From Arthrobacter sp. NicSoilB4 (GTDB lineage Bacteria > Actinomycetota > Actinomycetes > Actinomycetales > Micrococcaceae): DNA of 64,000 nt. The stretch's first letter is position 1. The number at the start of each line of letters is the position of its first letter. The DNA lies in the NCBI RefSeq assembly GCF_019977335.1, contig NZ_AP024653.1:3782001-3846000 (forward strand). Reading direction: 5' to 3'. Shown piece after piece: positions 8,759 through 16,122 of this stretch. A program made the position numbers and the translations under genes. Under the pieces are notes generated by a model that saw nothing but the letters and a program-made list of their open reading frames with translations, was not told the origin of the DNA and did not search any database.

Positions 8759-8772
8759 TTGTCCGCGGACAA
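8759..8772. promoter_or_regulatory. Perfect 14-bp palindrome upstream of the exonuclease gene
   Basis: TTGTCCGCGGACAA is self-complementary over all 14 bases and lies 24 bp before the exonuclease ATG, where a repressor operator would sit. It does not resemble the actinobacterial LexA box. The binding protein is unknown. Confidence 0.4.
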
Positions 8773-9012
8773 GACTTCCTTCCGCGCTTGGACCAGTTTG
8801 CCGCAGGGCTGCGACATTCGAATGGTCGACGACCGCAATACGCAGGATTTTCCGCCCCCGGGCAGCCTAAGTCGGCGACTGGGATGAGACTGGATGGGGG
8901 CAGCATTGGCACGTGGACGTCGTGGACTTGGCATTGTGTCAACGACGATCATGCGGAACGTCGCAGCGTCCCGGTACCACCACGGCGACTGAACGTTCAC
9001 CTTAAACACAAG

Positions 9013-9209
9013 GCCTGCAGGTACCTTCGCGATCTCGCTATGAGATGGCTCGGACATTTTCATGTCCTGAACGACCCGGCGTAATCAGATGGCTACCTGC
9101 AGGCGCTTTAAGCGTACGCCCGGGCCGCGGGCATGGGTAGGGCAAAGGTCCCGGGTTCCGTGACCTTTGCCCTGGACCGCGAACCGCGGTCCGACCTGCG
9201 GCCAGCAGG
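9013..9209. ncRNA. Candidate structured RNA or dyad cluster
   Basis: An 11-bp stem (GCCTGCAGGTA at 9013-9023 with TACCTGCAGGC at 9094-9104) encloses two perfect hairpins: ATCTC/GAGAT (9032-9046) and GGACAT/ATGTCC with a TTTC loop (9052-9067). Following it are CGCTT/AAGCG (9104-9114), GGGCAAAGGTC/GACCTTTGCCC (9140-9172), GGACCGC/GCGGTCC (9174-9192) and CCTGC/GCAGG (9195-9209). The layout looks like a multi-branched RNA followed by terminator-like stems. It sits between two divergent genes where no terminator is needed. The strand is undetermined, and I recognise no known RNA family. Confidence 0.4.
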
Positions 9210-9315
9210 CTGCCCGGCGGCGCCGCAATCCGACGCCAAAAAACGCCGTCCCGGCCAGAAGCGTAGAGTGGAACAAGACGCCTGATTCTGGACGCCGAGT
9301 GCTGAGGGAGAAATC

Positions 9316-9933
9316 GTGACGATTGACTGGGACGAAAAGAAGACCCTGCTGCAGGAACCGAACATCGCGGCCGTAACGCAGCTTTGCGACGAACTGATGG
9401 AAAAGAAGCCGGGGTCGGTCGTCCCGTACATCGATCCCGTCCACGACGAGGACGAGTGCCGGATCGTCAGCCTTCACATCGCACCGGGCAAGGGCACCGA
9501 ATCGGGCTTCGTTTCCCACTTCAACGACGACGAGGCTGCCCGCCGCGCCACCTCCATCTACGAGGCCGTCGAGCTCGACCCCCGCTACGTCATGCCTTGG
9601 AACGCCTACCCCTGGGTCCGTGACCCCGAACTGCCGTCCGCGCTCAACGTCCAGGAGAAGACCGACGGCCTGCGGCCCTTCCGCCAGTTCCTGAAGATCA
9701 ACAGGCGCGTCTCCGCCGTCATCGCCCACGGCGCCGACGCCCACGCCTTCCTGACGCTGTTCGAGAAGACGTACCACTCGTCCCTGAAGAACCGCGGCGT
9801 CAAGATCTACAAGGCCACCGCCCTTGGCGGCCGTGCCTTCGCCGTCTCGGCGGCCAAGCAGGAAGAACTGCTGGCCAAGAACGTCGAGGTCTACCAGGAC
9901 GCCATGCAGCGGGCCGGAATCCAGCACCTCTGA
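9316..9933 (+). CDS. Uracil-DNA glycosylase superfamily-like protein
   Basis: 205 residues from a GTG start with GAGGGAG about 6 nt upstream. IAPGKGTESGFVSHFNDDEAARR resembles the APG..GSGFVS..N..A segment of actinobacterial UDG-like proteins. YVMPWNAYPW matches the motif-I-like NxxPW segment, and VIAHGADAHAF fits the second strand-loop. In this superfamily uracil or another damaged base is flipped out and removed. Key catalytic residues differ among subfamilies and I cannot assign one, so activity is not certain. It is monocistronic, with a strong hairpin 21 bp after the stop. Confidence 0.6.
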   Translation: MTIDWDEKKTLLQEPNIAAVTQLCDELMEKKPGSVVPYIDPVHDEDECRIVSLHIAPGKGTESGFVSHFNDDEAARRATSIYEAVELDPRYVMPWNAYPWVRDPELPSALNVQEKTDGLRPFRQFLKINRRVSAVIAHGADAHAFLTLFEKTYHSSLKNRGVKIYKATALGGRAFAVSAAKQEELLAKNVEVYQDAMQRAGIQHL

Positions 9934-9954
9934 CCTGACACCGCACGGACTGTA

Positions 9955-9982
9955 CGACGGCGGCGGCCGCCTGCCGCCGTCG
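9955..9982 (+). terminator. Terminator hairpin of UDG-like gene
   Basis: CGACGGCGGC pairs perfectly with GCCGCCGTCG around an 8-nt GC-rich loop, shortly after the stop codon at 9933. There is no U-tract. Confidence 0.55.
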
Positions 9983-10126
9983 CGCTGTCCGGTTTTAGTG
10001 CTGTCCGGTCGACTGTCCGCGTAGGGTCCAACGGCCCTGCCCAAGCCCCGCGGTCCTTGGTGAGCTTGGAGCGGAGCCCGGACGGCCACGTCCCTTGGGC
10101 GGCTCGCTCCCGAAAAGGACCCGGCA

Positions 10127-10870
10127 ATGGGACGGTTGGACGGCAAAGTGGCACTGGTCAGCGGCGGCGCCCGGGGCATCGGCGCGGCCATCACCCAACG
10201 GTTCCTCGACGAAGGCGCCAAAGTGGTGGCCGGCGATGTGCTGGACGAGGACGGACGGCAATTGGCCGCCCAACTCGGGGACGGCGTCCGCTACGCCCAC
10301 CTCGACGTGACGAAACCGGCCGACTGGGATGCGGCAGTGAGCGAAGCGGTCACGGCCTTCGGCAGCCTCAGCATCCTGGTCAACAACGCCGGCATTGTGA
10401 ACTTCGGCCGGATTGACGAGTACCCGCACGAGGACTGGGCCCGGATCATCGACGTGAACCTCACCGGTGTCTTCAACGGCATCAAGGCAGCGGCCCCGGA
10501 GACGGCGCGCGCCGGCGGCGCCTCCATCATCAACATCTCCTCGATTGCGGGACTCCGGGGTTACGAGAACCTCTCCGGCTACACTGCGTCGAAGTTCGGC
10601 GTCCGCGGCCTGACCAAAAGTGCCGCCCTGGATCTCGGCGGGTCCGGAATCCGGGTGAACTCGGTGCACCCCGGCGTCATCGAAACTCCCATGACCGCGG
10701 GCATGACCTTCGACACCGGGCATGTCCCCCTGCACCGGACCGGACAACCCACGGAGATCGCGGACCTGGCGGTGTACCTGGCAGCCGACGAGTCCTCGTT
10801 TGTCACAGGAGCCGAGTTCGTGATCGACGGCGGCGAAACGGCCGGCACAGTGGCACCCTCCGCGCCCTGA
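10127..10870 (+). CDS. Short-chain dehydrogenase/reductase (hydroxysteroid-dehydrogenase-like)
   Basis: 247 residues. It has an N-terminal nucleotide-binding GGARGIG, NNAG at 86-89, and the catalytic Ser138, Tyr152 and Lys156 (YTASK). The NADP/NAD Rossmann fold covers the whole chain. Sequence style is close to 3-alpha/20-beta-hydroxysteroid dehydrogenases ([19 protein letters not shown]), but substrate cannot be inferred at that level. AAGGAC lies 6 nt before the ATG. It is followed after 17 bp by ldh on the same strand, so the two may be cotranscribed. Confidence 0.88.
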   Translation: MGRLDGKVALVSGGARGIGAAITQRFLDEGAKVVAGDVLDEDGRQLAAQLGDGVRYAHLDVTKPADWDAAVSEAVTAFGSLSILVNNAGIVNFGRIDEYPHEDWARIIDVNLTGVFNGIKAAAPETARAGGASIINISSIAGLRGYENLSGYTASKFGVRGLTKSAALDLGGSGIRVNSVHPGVIETPMTAGMTFDTGHVPLHRTGQPTEIADLAVYLAADESSFVTGAEFVIDGGETAGTVAPSAP

Positions 10871-10887
10871 CACGAAAGCAGAAGCCC

Positions 10888-11844
10888 ATGTCGCAGAATC
10901 CAGGCTCCAAACTGGCGATTGTCGGCGCTGGCAGCGTGGGCTCGTCCCTCGCCTACGCCGCCCTGATCCGCGGCTCCGCCAGCAGCGTCGCCCTCTTCGA
11001 CGTCAACACCGCCAAGGCCGAAGCCGAGGTACTCGACCTCGCGCACGGCACCCAGTTCGCCGCCGCAGCCGCGACCATCACCGGCGGCGGGGACATCACC
11101 GCGATGGAGGGGGCCGACGTCGTCGTCATCACCGCCGGGGCCAAACAGGCGCAGGGCCAGACGCGCCTCGACCTGGCCAGCACTAACGTCCGCATCCTCG
11201 AGCAACTCATGCCGCAACTGCTCAGGCACGCTCCGGACGCCGTCTATGTGCTGGTGACCAACCCCTGCGACGTTCTGACCGTCGCGGCGAAGAAGATCTC
11301 CGGGCTGCCGTCGTCGCGCGTTTTCTCCTCGGGCACGGTCCTGGACACGTCCCGGCTGCGCTGGCTGCTGGCGCACAAGGCGGGCGTCTCCCTCACCAGC
11401 GTCCACGCCAGCATGGTGGGCGAGCACGGCGACACCGAGTTCCCCATCTGGTCCGGCGCCACGATCGGCCCGGTGCCGATCCGCCAGTGGACGGTCGACG
11501 GCGAGCGTGTCTTCACGCCCGAGTACCTCGCCGATACCGCGCGGGAGGTGACGCAGGCCGCCTACAAGGTGATTGCCGGCAAAGGCGCCACCAACTACGC
11601 GATCGGCCTTTCCGGCGCCCGGATCGTGGAGGCCCTGCTGCGCTCGGAAAACGCCGTCCTGCCCGTTTCCACGGTCCTGGACGGCCAGTACGGGATCTCC
11701 GGGGTGGCGCTGTCACTGCCCAGCATCGTGGGGAACGGCGGGGTCCGCACGGTTCTGGATACGCCCATGGACGACGGCGAACTCGCCGCCCTGCAGCACT
11801 CGGCCGAGACACTGCGGCAGAGTCTGGCGACCCTCCGGATCTAG
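10888..11844 (+). CDS. ldh: L-lactate dehydrogenase
   Basis: 318 residues, full length for the LDH/MDH family. It interconverts pyruvate and L-lactate with NADH in the cytoplasm. Seen: the dinucleotide motif [10 protein letters not shown] (11-20); the substrate loop [13 protein letters not shown], where the Gln at 87 favours lactate over malate and Arg93 is the mobile catalytic Arg; Arg156 in LDTSRLR; and the proton-relay His180 in GEHGDTEF. The stop codon overlaps the stop of the convergent CDF transporter gene by 4 bp (the sequence CTAG), leaving no room for a terminator between them. Confidence 0.93.
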   Translation: MSQNPGSKLAIVGAGSVGSSLAYAALIRGSASSVALFDVNTAKAEAEVLDLAHGTQFAAAAATITGGGDITAMEGADVVVITAGAKQAQGQTRLDLASTNVRILEQLMPQLLRHAPDAVYVLVTNPCDVLTVAAKKISGLPSSRVFSSGTVLDTSRLRWLLAHKAGVSLTSVHASMVGEHGDTEFPIWSGATIGPVPIRQWTVDGERVFTPEYLADTAREVTQAAYKVIAGKGATNYAIGLSGARIVEALLRSENAVLPVSTVLDGQYGISGVALSLPSIVGNGGVRTVLDTPMDDGELAALQHSAETLRQSLATLRI

Positions 11845-12893
11845 GCGGGGTGGGGCGCCTCGGCCGCGGCGAAGGCGGGCACAATCGTCACCGACCCGAC
11901 GTGCGGCAGGGCCCGCCGGATGCGGCTTTCCAGATTGGACGTCACCGACGCGAGCTCAACCAGGTGCGCATCCGTCGGGATCGGCACCGTGATCTCAACC
12001 TGCAGCCGGTGGCCGGACCAGCGCAGCCGCGGGGTGCCGCCGGCCCTCGAGTGTTCCGCGACGAGTGCCTCGACCCGCTCCGTCAGTTCCGGGTCGACGC
12101 CGTCCATCAGCCGCCGCCCGACGTCGCGCACGGTACCCCAGAGCAAGACGCCAATGGCGACGGAAATCAGGAGGCCCACGATCGGGTCCGCCAGCGGGAA
12201 ACCGAGCCAGATGCCAATCACGCCGGCCACGACGGCGAGCGACGTGAAGCCGTCCGTCCTGGCGTGGACCCCGTCCGCCACCAGGGCGGCGGAGCCGATC
12301 CGCCGGCCGATCCGGATCCGATAAATCGCGACGAGTTCGTTGCCGGCGAAGCCCACCAGGCCGGCGGCGAGCACCCAGCCCAGGTTGCTGACCGGCTGGG
12401 GTTCGAAGAAGCGGCGGATGGATTCGACGGCGGCCACAACGGCCGAAAGTGCAATCATCGCCACAATGAACAGCCCGGCGAGGTCCTCAGCCCGGCCGTA
12501 GCCATAGGTGTACGTCCGGGTGGCCCGGCGGCGGCCCAGCAGGAACGCAATCCATAGCGGCACGGCCGTCAGGGCATCCGAAAAGTTGTGCACGGTGTCG
12601 GCCAGGAGCGCCACGGAGCCGCTGACCAGGACAATCACCAGCTGGAACAGTGCGGTGGCACCGAGGCCGAGCAGCGAGAGCTTGACTGCCCGGATACCCT
12701 GCGCACTGGCTTCGAGGGCCTCGTCGATGGAATCGGCGGCGTCGTGCGAGTGCGGGACAAAGACGGACTGCAGCCACCCTTTCAGTCCCATGGCGTGGGT
12801 GTGGGGGTGGCTGTGGTCATGCGGGTGGTCATGGTCATGCGGGTGGTCATGCGCGTGATCGTGCTTCTCCACGGACTCCGCCGGCCGGTTCAT
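11841..12893 (-). CDS. Cation diffusion facilitator (Zn2+/Co2+-type) efflux transporter
   Basis: 350 residues. The first ~35 residues are a His/Asp repeat ([12 protein letters not shown]...), a likely metal-capture tail. About six membrane segments follow. The TM2 metal site is [11 protein letters not shown] (HxxxD) and the TM5 counterpart is [11 protein letters not shown], as in CDF transporters that exchange Zn2+ or related ions for protons. A C-terminal cytoplasmic ferredoxin-like domain ends the chain. The start overlaps the stop of the upstream arsR-type gene by 4 bp (ATGA), so the two are translationally coupled and the ArsR protein is very probably its metal-responsive repressor. Confidence 0.92.
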   Translation of the reverse strand: MNRPAESVEKHDHAHDHPHDHDHPHDHSHPHTHAMGLKGWLQSVFVPHSHDAADSIDEALEASAQGIRAVKLSLLGLGATALFQLVIVLVSGSVALLADTVHNFSDALTAVPLWIAFLLGRRRATRTYTYGYGRAEDLAGLFIVAMIALSAVVAAVESIRRFFEPQPVSNLGWVLAAGLVGFAGNELVAIYRIRIGRRIGSAALVADGVHARTDGFTSLAVVAGVIGIWLGFPLADPIVGLLISVAIGVLLWGTVRDVGRRLMDGVDPELTERVEALVAEHSRAGGTPRLRWSGHRLQVEITVPIPTDAHLVELASVTSNLESRIRRALPHVGSVTIVPAFAAAEAPHPA

Positions 12894-13225
12894 GCGCCGT
12901 GCCGTGGGGCTGTGCCGAGCGCGTGCTCCGCCTGGTGGATTGCGTCCATGACGAGCTGGCTGGCGTGGCTGTCCCTCAGCCGGTAATAGACCTTGGTGCC
13001 TTCCTGCCGGGTGGCGACCATGCCGCCCAGCCGCATCTTGGCCAGGTGCTGCGACACTGCGGCAGCTGGTTTCCCCACCCTTTCGGCGAGCGCATTGACC
13101 GGCAGCTCACCGTTCCCCAGCGCCAGAATCAGCCGGACACGGGTGGCATCGGCCAGCAGTGAGAAGACTTCCACTGCCAGTTCCACGTGCGGGCCCTCAA
13201 TCTCAACCTGCATATCTGCATTCAT
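12890..13225 (-). CDS. ArsR/SmtB-family metal-sensing repressor
   Basis: 111 residues from the ATG of NADMQVEIEG. The frame is open further upstream, but only this start fits the family and its operator. Winged helix 17-85: LADATRVRLILAL, then PAAAVSQHLAKMRLGGMV as the recognition helix. The last helix carries Asp85, His87, His97 and Glu100/His101, spaced much like the alpha-5 zinc site of SmtB/CzrA. It would release DNA when Zn2+ or a similar ion binds, derepressing itself and the CDF exporter. The start codon lies inside a strong inverted repeat, which fits autoregulation. Confidence 0.9.
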   Translation of the reverse strand: MNADMQVEIEGPHVELAVEVFSLLADATRVRLILALGNGELPVNALAERVGKPAAAVSQHLAKMRLGGMVATRQEGTKVYYRLRDSHASQLVMDAIHQAEHALGTAPRHGA

Positions 13226-13234
13226 ATGCAGATA
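13209..13234. promoter_or_regulatory. ArsR-type operator overlapping the arsR start codon
   Basis: TATCTGCAT and ATGCAGATA form a 9-bp perfect inverted repeat with a 4-bp centre (13213-13234). An alternative pairing TGCATAT/ATATGCA covers 13209-13215 and 13224-13230. Both are AT-rich dyads of the kind bound by SmtB/CzrA proteins. The start codon of the repressor lies in the centre. Confidence 0.65.
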
Positions 13235-13381
13235 ATGCCACACGTGTCGCCTCTGCCGGTAAATTCCCGCCCTGCGCCGCCGGAACACAATTGCGGCCGC
13301 AGGCGTTGACAGCAGGTAGCCTGAAGCTTCGTGAAGCTGCCCGGAGACATGACTGCACCACCGCAGGGAAGGAGAACGGCG

Positions 13382-13867
13382 ATGCCCACAGCCACCGCGG
13401 CCCGTCCCGCCGCCTTGCTCCGTGGCGCCTTCCTGCTGGCCGGGATCCTCGCCGTGATTCTTGGCCTGCTGGGCATGCATGTCCTCGCCGGCTCCCACGG
13501 GATGCATGCCCAGACGGCGCCTTCAGGCAGCACGGCAGCGTCGACAGTTTTGCATTCCGATGCCCAGGTGCACGCCGGCCAGGCGGCTTCCGCGCCGGCG
13601 CCGACTACACAAGCGCCAGCTTCGGTGACGGACGGCGGCACCGACGTGCCGCCGTCGTGCGCCTGCCAGGGCGGCTGCGCGGAGAAACAGTCAGTTCACG
13701 CCGGCTGCACACCGTCGCCCGCCGGCGCTTCCTTGAGCGCCCCGCAGCCCGGAAGCACGTTCCTTGACGGCGGGTCCTGGACCGCGGCGCGGCCGGATCA
13801 TCTGGCCGCCTACGCGTATCTGCCCGGGACGCCCACGCCCCGCGACTTGTCCATCAGCCGGACGTAG
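13382..13867 (+). CDS. DUF6153-like small membrane/secreted protein
   Basis: 161 residues from an ATG with GGAAGGAG about 9 nt upstream. One hydrophobic segment, LLRGAFLLAGILAVILGLLGMHVL, anchors or exports the protein. The rest is Ala/Thr/Ser/Pro-rich with a Cys cluster (CACQGGC ... HAGC) and several His and Met residues near the membrane (GSHGMH). This matches the general look of actinobacterial DUF6153 proteins, whose function is unknown. Its position between a metal-efflux operon and a DUF305 lipoprotein suggests a role in extracytoplasmic metal handling, as inference only. Confidence 0.6.
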   Translation: MPTATAARPAALLRGAFLLAGILAVILGLLGMHVLAGSHGMHAQTAPSGSTAASTVLHSDAQVHAGQAASAPAPTTQAPASVTDGGTDVPPSCACQGGCAEKQSVHAGCTPSPAGASLSAPQPGSTFLDGGSWTAARPDHLAAYAYLPGTPTPRDLSISRT

Positions 13868-13989
13868 GAGCGGGCCTGCGCCGTGATGACGCCGGCACAC
13901 CATCCGCCCCGCGCCCGGCGGCCGCTCCCTGGCTCCCGCGCGCCAGCCACCCGGCTCCGCTGCCGGACCCACGAAGGACACGATTTTCC

Positions 13990-14601
13990 ATGAAGAAGAC
14001 CCTCACGCTTTCCGCCGCTGCCGTCGCCGCCGCCATTGCACTGGCCGGCTGCTCCACCGGCCCCGCTTCCGGCGGCAGCACTATGCCCGGCATGGACCAC
14101 AGCACGGGCCATGCCACTCCGGGCTCGAGTGCAGCAACTGCGGCCGAGGACCACAACGGCTCGGACGCGATGTTCGCCCAGGCCATGATTCCGCACCATG
14201 CCCAGGCCGTAGAGATGAGCGACATGATCCTGAAGAAGCAGGGCATCGACGCCAGGGTCACCGCGCTGGCAACGAAGATCAAGGCCGCCCAGGCGCCCGA
14301 GATCGAAAAGATGACCGGCTGGCTCAAGGACTGGAACGAGCCCACCCAGGCGCCCGGCGGCCACTCAATGACGGGCATGATGAGCGGTGACGACCTCACA
14401 AAACTCGACGCAGCCACGGGCACCGAAGCCGCGAAGCTCTTCCTGAGCCAGATGGTTGCGCACCACGAAGGCGCCGTCGAGATGGCGAACGCCGAGGTCC
14501 GCTCCGGCCAGAACGCGGACGCTGTCCGGCTGGGCAAGGACATCGCGGCATCCCAGACGGGCGAGATCCAGGAAATGAAAAACCTGCTCGCCGCCCTGTA
14601 G
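13990..14601 (+). CDS. DUF305 lipoprotein, probable metal (copper)-binding
   Basis: 203 residues. A lipoprotein signal ends in LAGC (Cys20), so the protein is probably tethered outside the membrane. A Met/His-rich linker (MPGMDHSTGH) precedes two DUF305 repeats, each with an HH motif: MIPHHAQAVEMSDM and MVAHHEGAVEMANAE. DUF305 proteins are ferritin-like helical bundles often found with copper resistance genes. The DUF6153-like gene lies 122 bp upstream on the same strand and may share a transcript. A hairpin follows the stop. Confidence 0.88.
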   Translation: MKKTLTLSAAAVAAAIALAGCSTGPASGGSTMPGMDHSTGHATPGSSAATAAEDHNGSDAMFAQAMIPHHAQAVEMSDMILKKQGIDARVTALATKIKAAQAPEIEKMTGWLKDWNEPTQAPGGHSMTGMMSGDDLTKLDAATGTEAAKLFLSQMVAHHEGAVEMANAEVRSGQNADAVRLGKDIAASQTGEIQEMKNLLAAL

Positions 14602-14615
14602 CCGTCCGCTGGCCG

Positions 14616-14650
14616 GTCGCGGGGGCGCCGTAACGCAACGTCCCCGCGAC
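14616..14650 (+). terminator. Hairpin after DUF305 gene
   Basis: GTCGCGGGG pairs perfectly with CCCCGCGAC around a 17-nt loop, 15 bp after the stop. No U-tract. Confidence 0.5.
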
Positions 14651-14728
14651 TCCTCGTGGTGCCGGTTCGCATATGCTCAGCAGACAGGCTCACACTGGCT
14701 CAGCGACGAACCACCCGGGAGACACCTC

Positions 14729-16045
14729 ATGACCAACTGGCGAATCAGGGATTTCCACTCCGCCGATCTTGACGGCATCCTGCACCTCTGGGAAACCCTC
14801 AAGGCCACCAACGTCGAACCGGTCTATGCGCTCTCCGAGGTGCTGGCCTCCTGCGAGAAGGACCACGCCGTCGTCGCGGTCCTGGGCGACCAGGTGGTGG
14901 GCGCCGCCGTCGGACGTGCCGCCCACGACCAGGGCTGGATCGTTTTCCTGGCCACCCTCCCCGAGTACCGCGGCCGCGGGATCGGCACCTCGCTGCTGGC
15001 CGCCGTCGAGAACCGGATGGCGCCGCACGGGCTGAACAAGCTCTCTGCCCTCATGCCGGAATCCGAGACGCGTGTGGAGGCGTTCCTGGGCCGCGGCTTT
15101 GTACTGAAGAAGAACCTGCGCTATTTCGAGCGGCGAATCCCGGTGCAGCGCCAGGAACTCGAGCCGCTCAGCCTGCTTGGCGGCCGGATCCTGGCCCGCG
15201 ATCTCTGGGAAAACGTCGCCGGCATGCGGAACGAGAAGGAGCTCCTGGAGCGCCGCCTGGTCCTGCCCCTGGCCGAGGCCGACCTCGCCGACGAGTACGG
15301 TGTGGTGCCGCCGCGCGCCGTCGTGCTCTTCGGTCCGCCCGGCACCGGCAAGACCACCTTCGCGAAAGCCATCGCTTCCCGCCTCGAGTGGCCGTTCGTG
15401 GAGGTTTTCCCCTCCCGGCTGGCCTCCGATCCCAAGGGCCTCGCGGGCGCGCTGCGGGAGACTTTCCTGGAGATCGCCGAGCTGGAGCACGCGGTGGTCT
15501 TCATCGACGAGGTGGAGGAGATCGCGTCGCAGCGTTCGGGGGAACCGCCGTCGCCGCTGCAGGGCGTCACCAACGAGCTGCTCAAGATCATCCCGGCCTT
15601 CCGCGAGCAGCCCGGCCGCCTGCTGGTGTGCGCCACCAACTTCATCCGCGCCCTCGACACCGCGTTCCTGCGCCACGGCCGCTTTGACTATGTCATCCCC
15701 ATCGGCCTGCCCGACCGCCAGGCCCGCGAAGCCATGTGGCAGCGCTTCATTCCCGCCACGGTCGTGGACGACGTGGACGTGGAGCTGCTGGTGGACCGGA
15801 CCGAGGGCTTCTCCCCCGCGGACATCGAATTCGCTGCCCGGAGCGCGTCCCAGCGAGCCCTGGAGAAAGCGGTGTACGACGACGGCGGGCTCGCTTCCAG
15901 CGGCAACGCCTCCATCCGCGAGGCCGTCCGGAAAGGCCCCGCGACGCAGGACTACCTCGACGCGATCGCGGACACCCGGACGACCGTCAGCGACGAGGTC
16001 CACCAGCAGTTCCTCGAGGACATCGACGCCCTGGGCCGGGTGTAA
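14729..16045 (+). CDS. GNAT acetyltransferase-AAA+ ATPase fusion protein
   Basis: 438 residues. Residues 1-140 are a GNAT fold with the acetyl-CoA loop YRGRGIG (80-86) and a late ETRVEAFLGRGFVLKKNLRYF strand. Residues of about 165-400 are a classic AAA domain: Walker A GPPGTGKT (202-209), Walker B VVFIDEVE with Asp260/Glu261, sensor-1 Asn304, and the Arg-finger region FLRHGRFD with Arg315. This resembles FtsH/Cdc48-type AAA modules. The C-terminus is helical, and no protease domain follows. The fusion suggests ATP-driven remodelling linked to acetylation of a protein target, but no substrate is known to me. It is monocistronic. Confidence 0.85.
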   Translation: MTNWRIRDFHSADLDGILHLWETLKATNVEPVYALSEVLASCEKDHAVVAVLGDQVVGAAVGRAAHDQGWIVFLATLPEYRGRGIGTSLLAAVENRMAPHGLNKLSALMPESETRVEAFLGRGFVLKKNLRYFERRIPVQRQELEPLSLLGGRILARDLWENVAGMRNEKELLERRLVLPLAEADLADEYGVVPPRAVVLFGPPGTGKTTFAKAIASRLEWPFVEVFPSRLASDPKGLAGALRETFLEIAELEHAVVFIDEVEEIASQRSGEPPSPLQGVTNELLKIIPAFREQPGRLLVCATNFIRALDTAFLRHGRFDYVIPIGLPDRQAREAMWQRFIPATVVDDVDVELLVDRTEGFSPADIEFAARSASQRALEKAVYDDGGLASSGNASIREAVRKGPATQDYLDAIADTRTTVSDEVHQQFLEDIDALGRV

Positions 16046-16056
16046 AAGCCCTAAGG

Positions 16057-16119
16057 CAACGCGGGGTCAGGTAGCGCCCATGATGGGGCCCGGGATGGGC
16101 GCTAAGTGACCCCGCGTTG
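16057..16119. terminator. Nested double hairpin between convergent genes (REP-like)
   Basis: An outer 13-bp perfect stem (CAACGCGGGGTCA with TGACCCCGCGTTG) encloses a second perfect 9-bp stem (TAGCGCCCA with TGGGCGCTA). It fills almost all the space between the convergent genes ending at 16045 and 16123. It would work as a bidirectional terminator, and its two-tier form suggests a repeated palindromic element. Confidence 0.65.
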
Positions 16120-16122
16120 TTG

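Larger units (their letters stand above)
8736..9315. other. 580-bp gap between divergent genes; no convincing gene, many inverted repeats
   Basis: No frame here shows a recognisable protein. One minus-strand frame from 9063 has plausible-looking first residues but runs into the exonuclease coding region out of frame. The gap holds a 14-bp palindrome next to the exonuclease start and a dense cluster of perfect inverted repeats at 9013-9209 (separate entries). A TAGAGT -10-like hexamer at 9264-9269 could serve the downstream UDG-like gene. Confidence 0.6.

Noticed and set aside
8736..8942. 69-codon in-frame N-terminal extension of the exonuclease
   Set aside because: The extension is unlike the family. 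The ATG at 8735 has a strong GGGGGAAAAG site and begins right at the DEDDh motif.
8512..9063. Minus-strand frame from 9063 with a plausible N-terminus
   Set aside because: It runs out of frame into the conserved exonuclease gene, lacks a homologous motif and has no good ribosome-binding site. It overlaps the inverted-repeat cluster. A decayed gene cannot be fully excluded.
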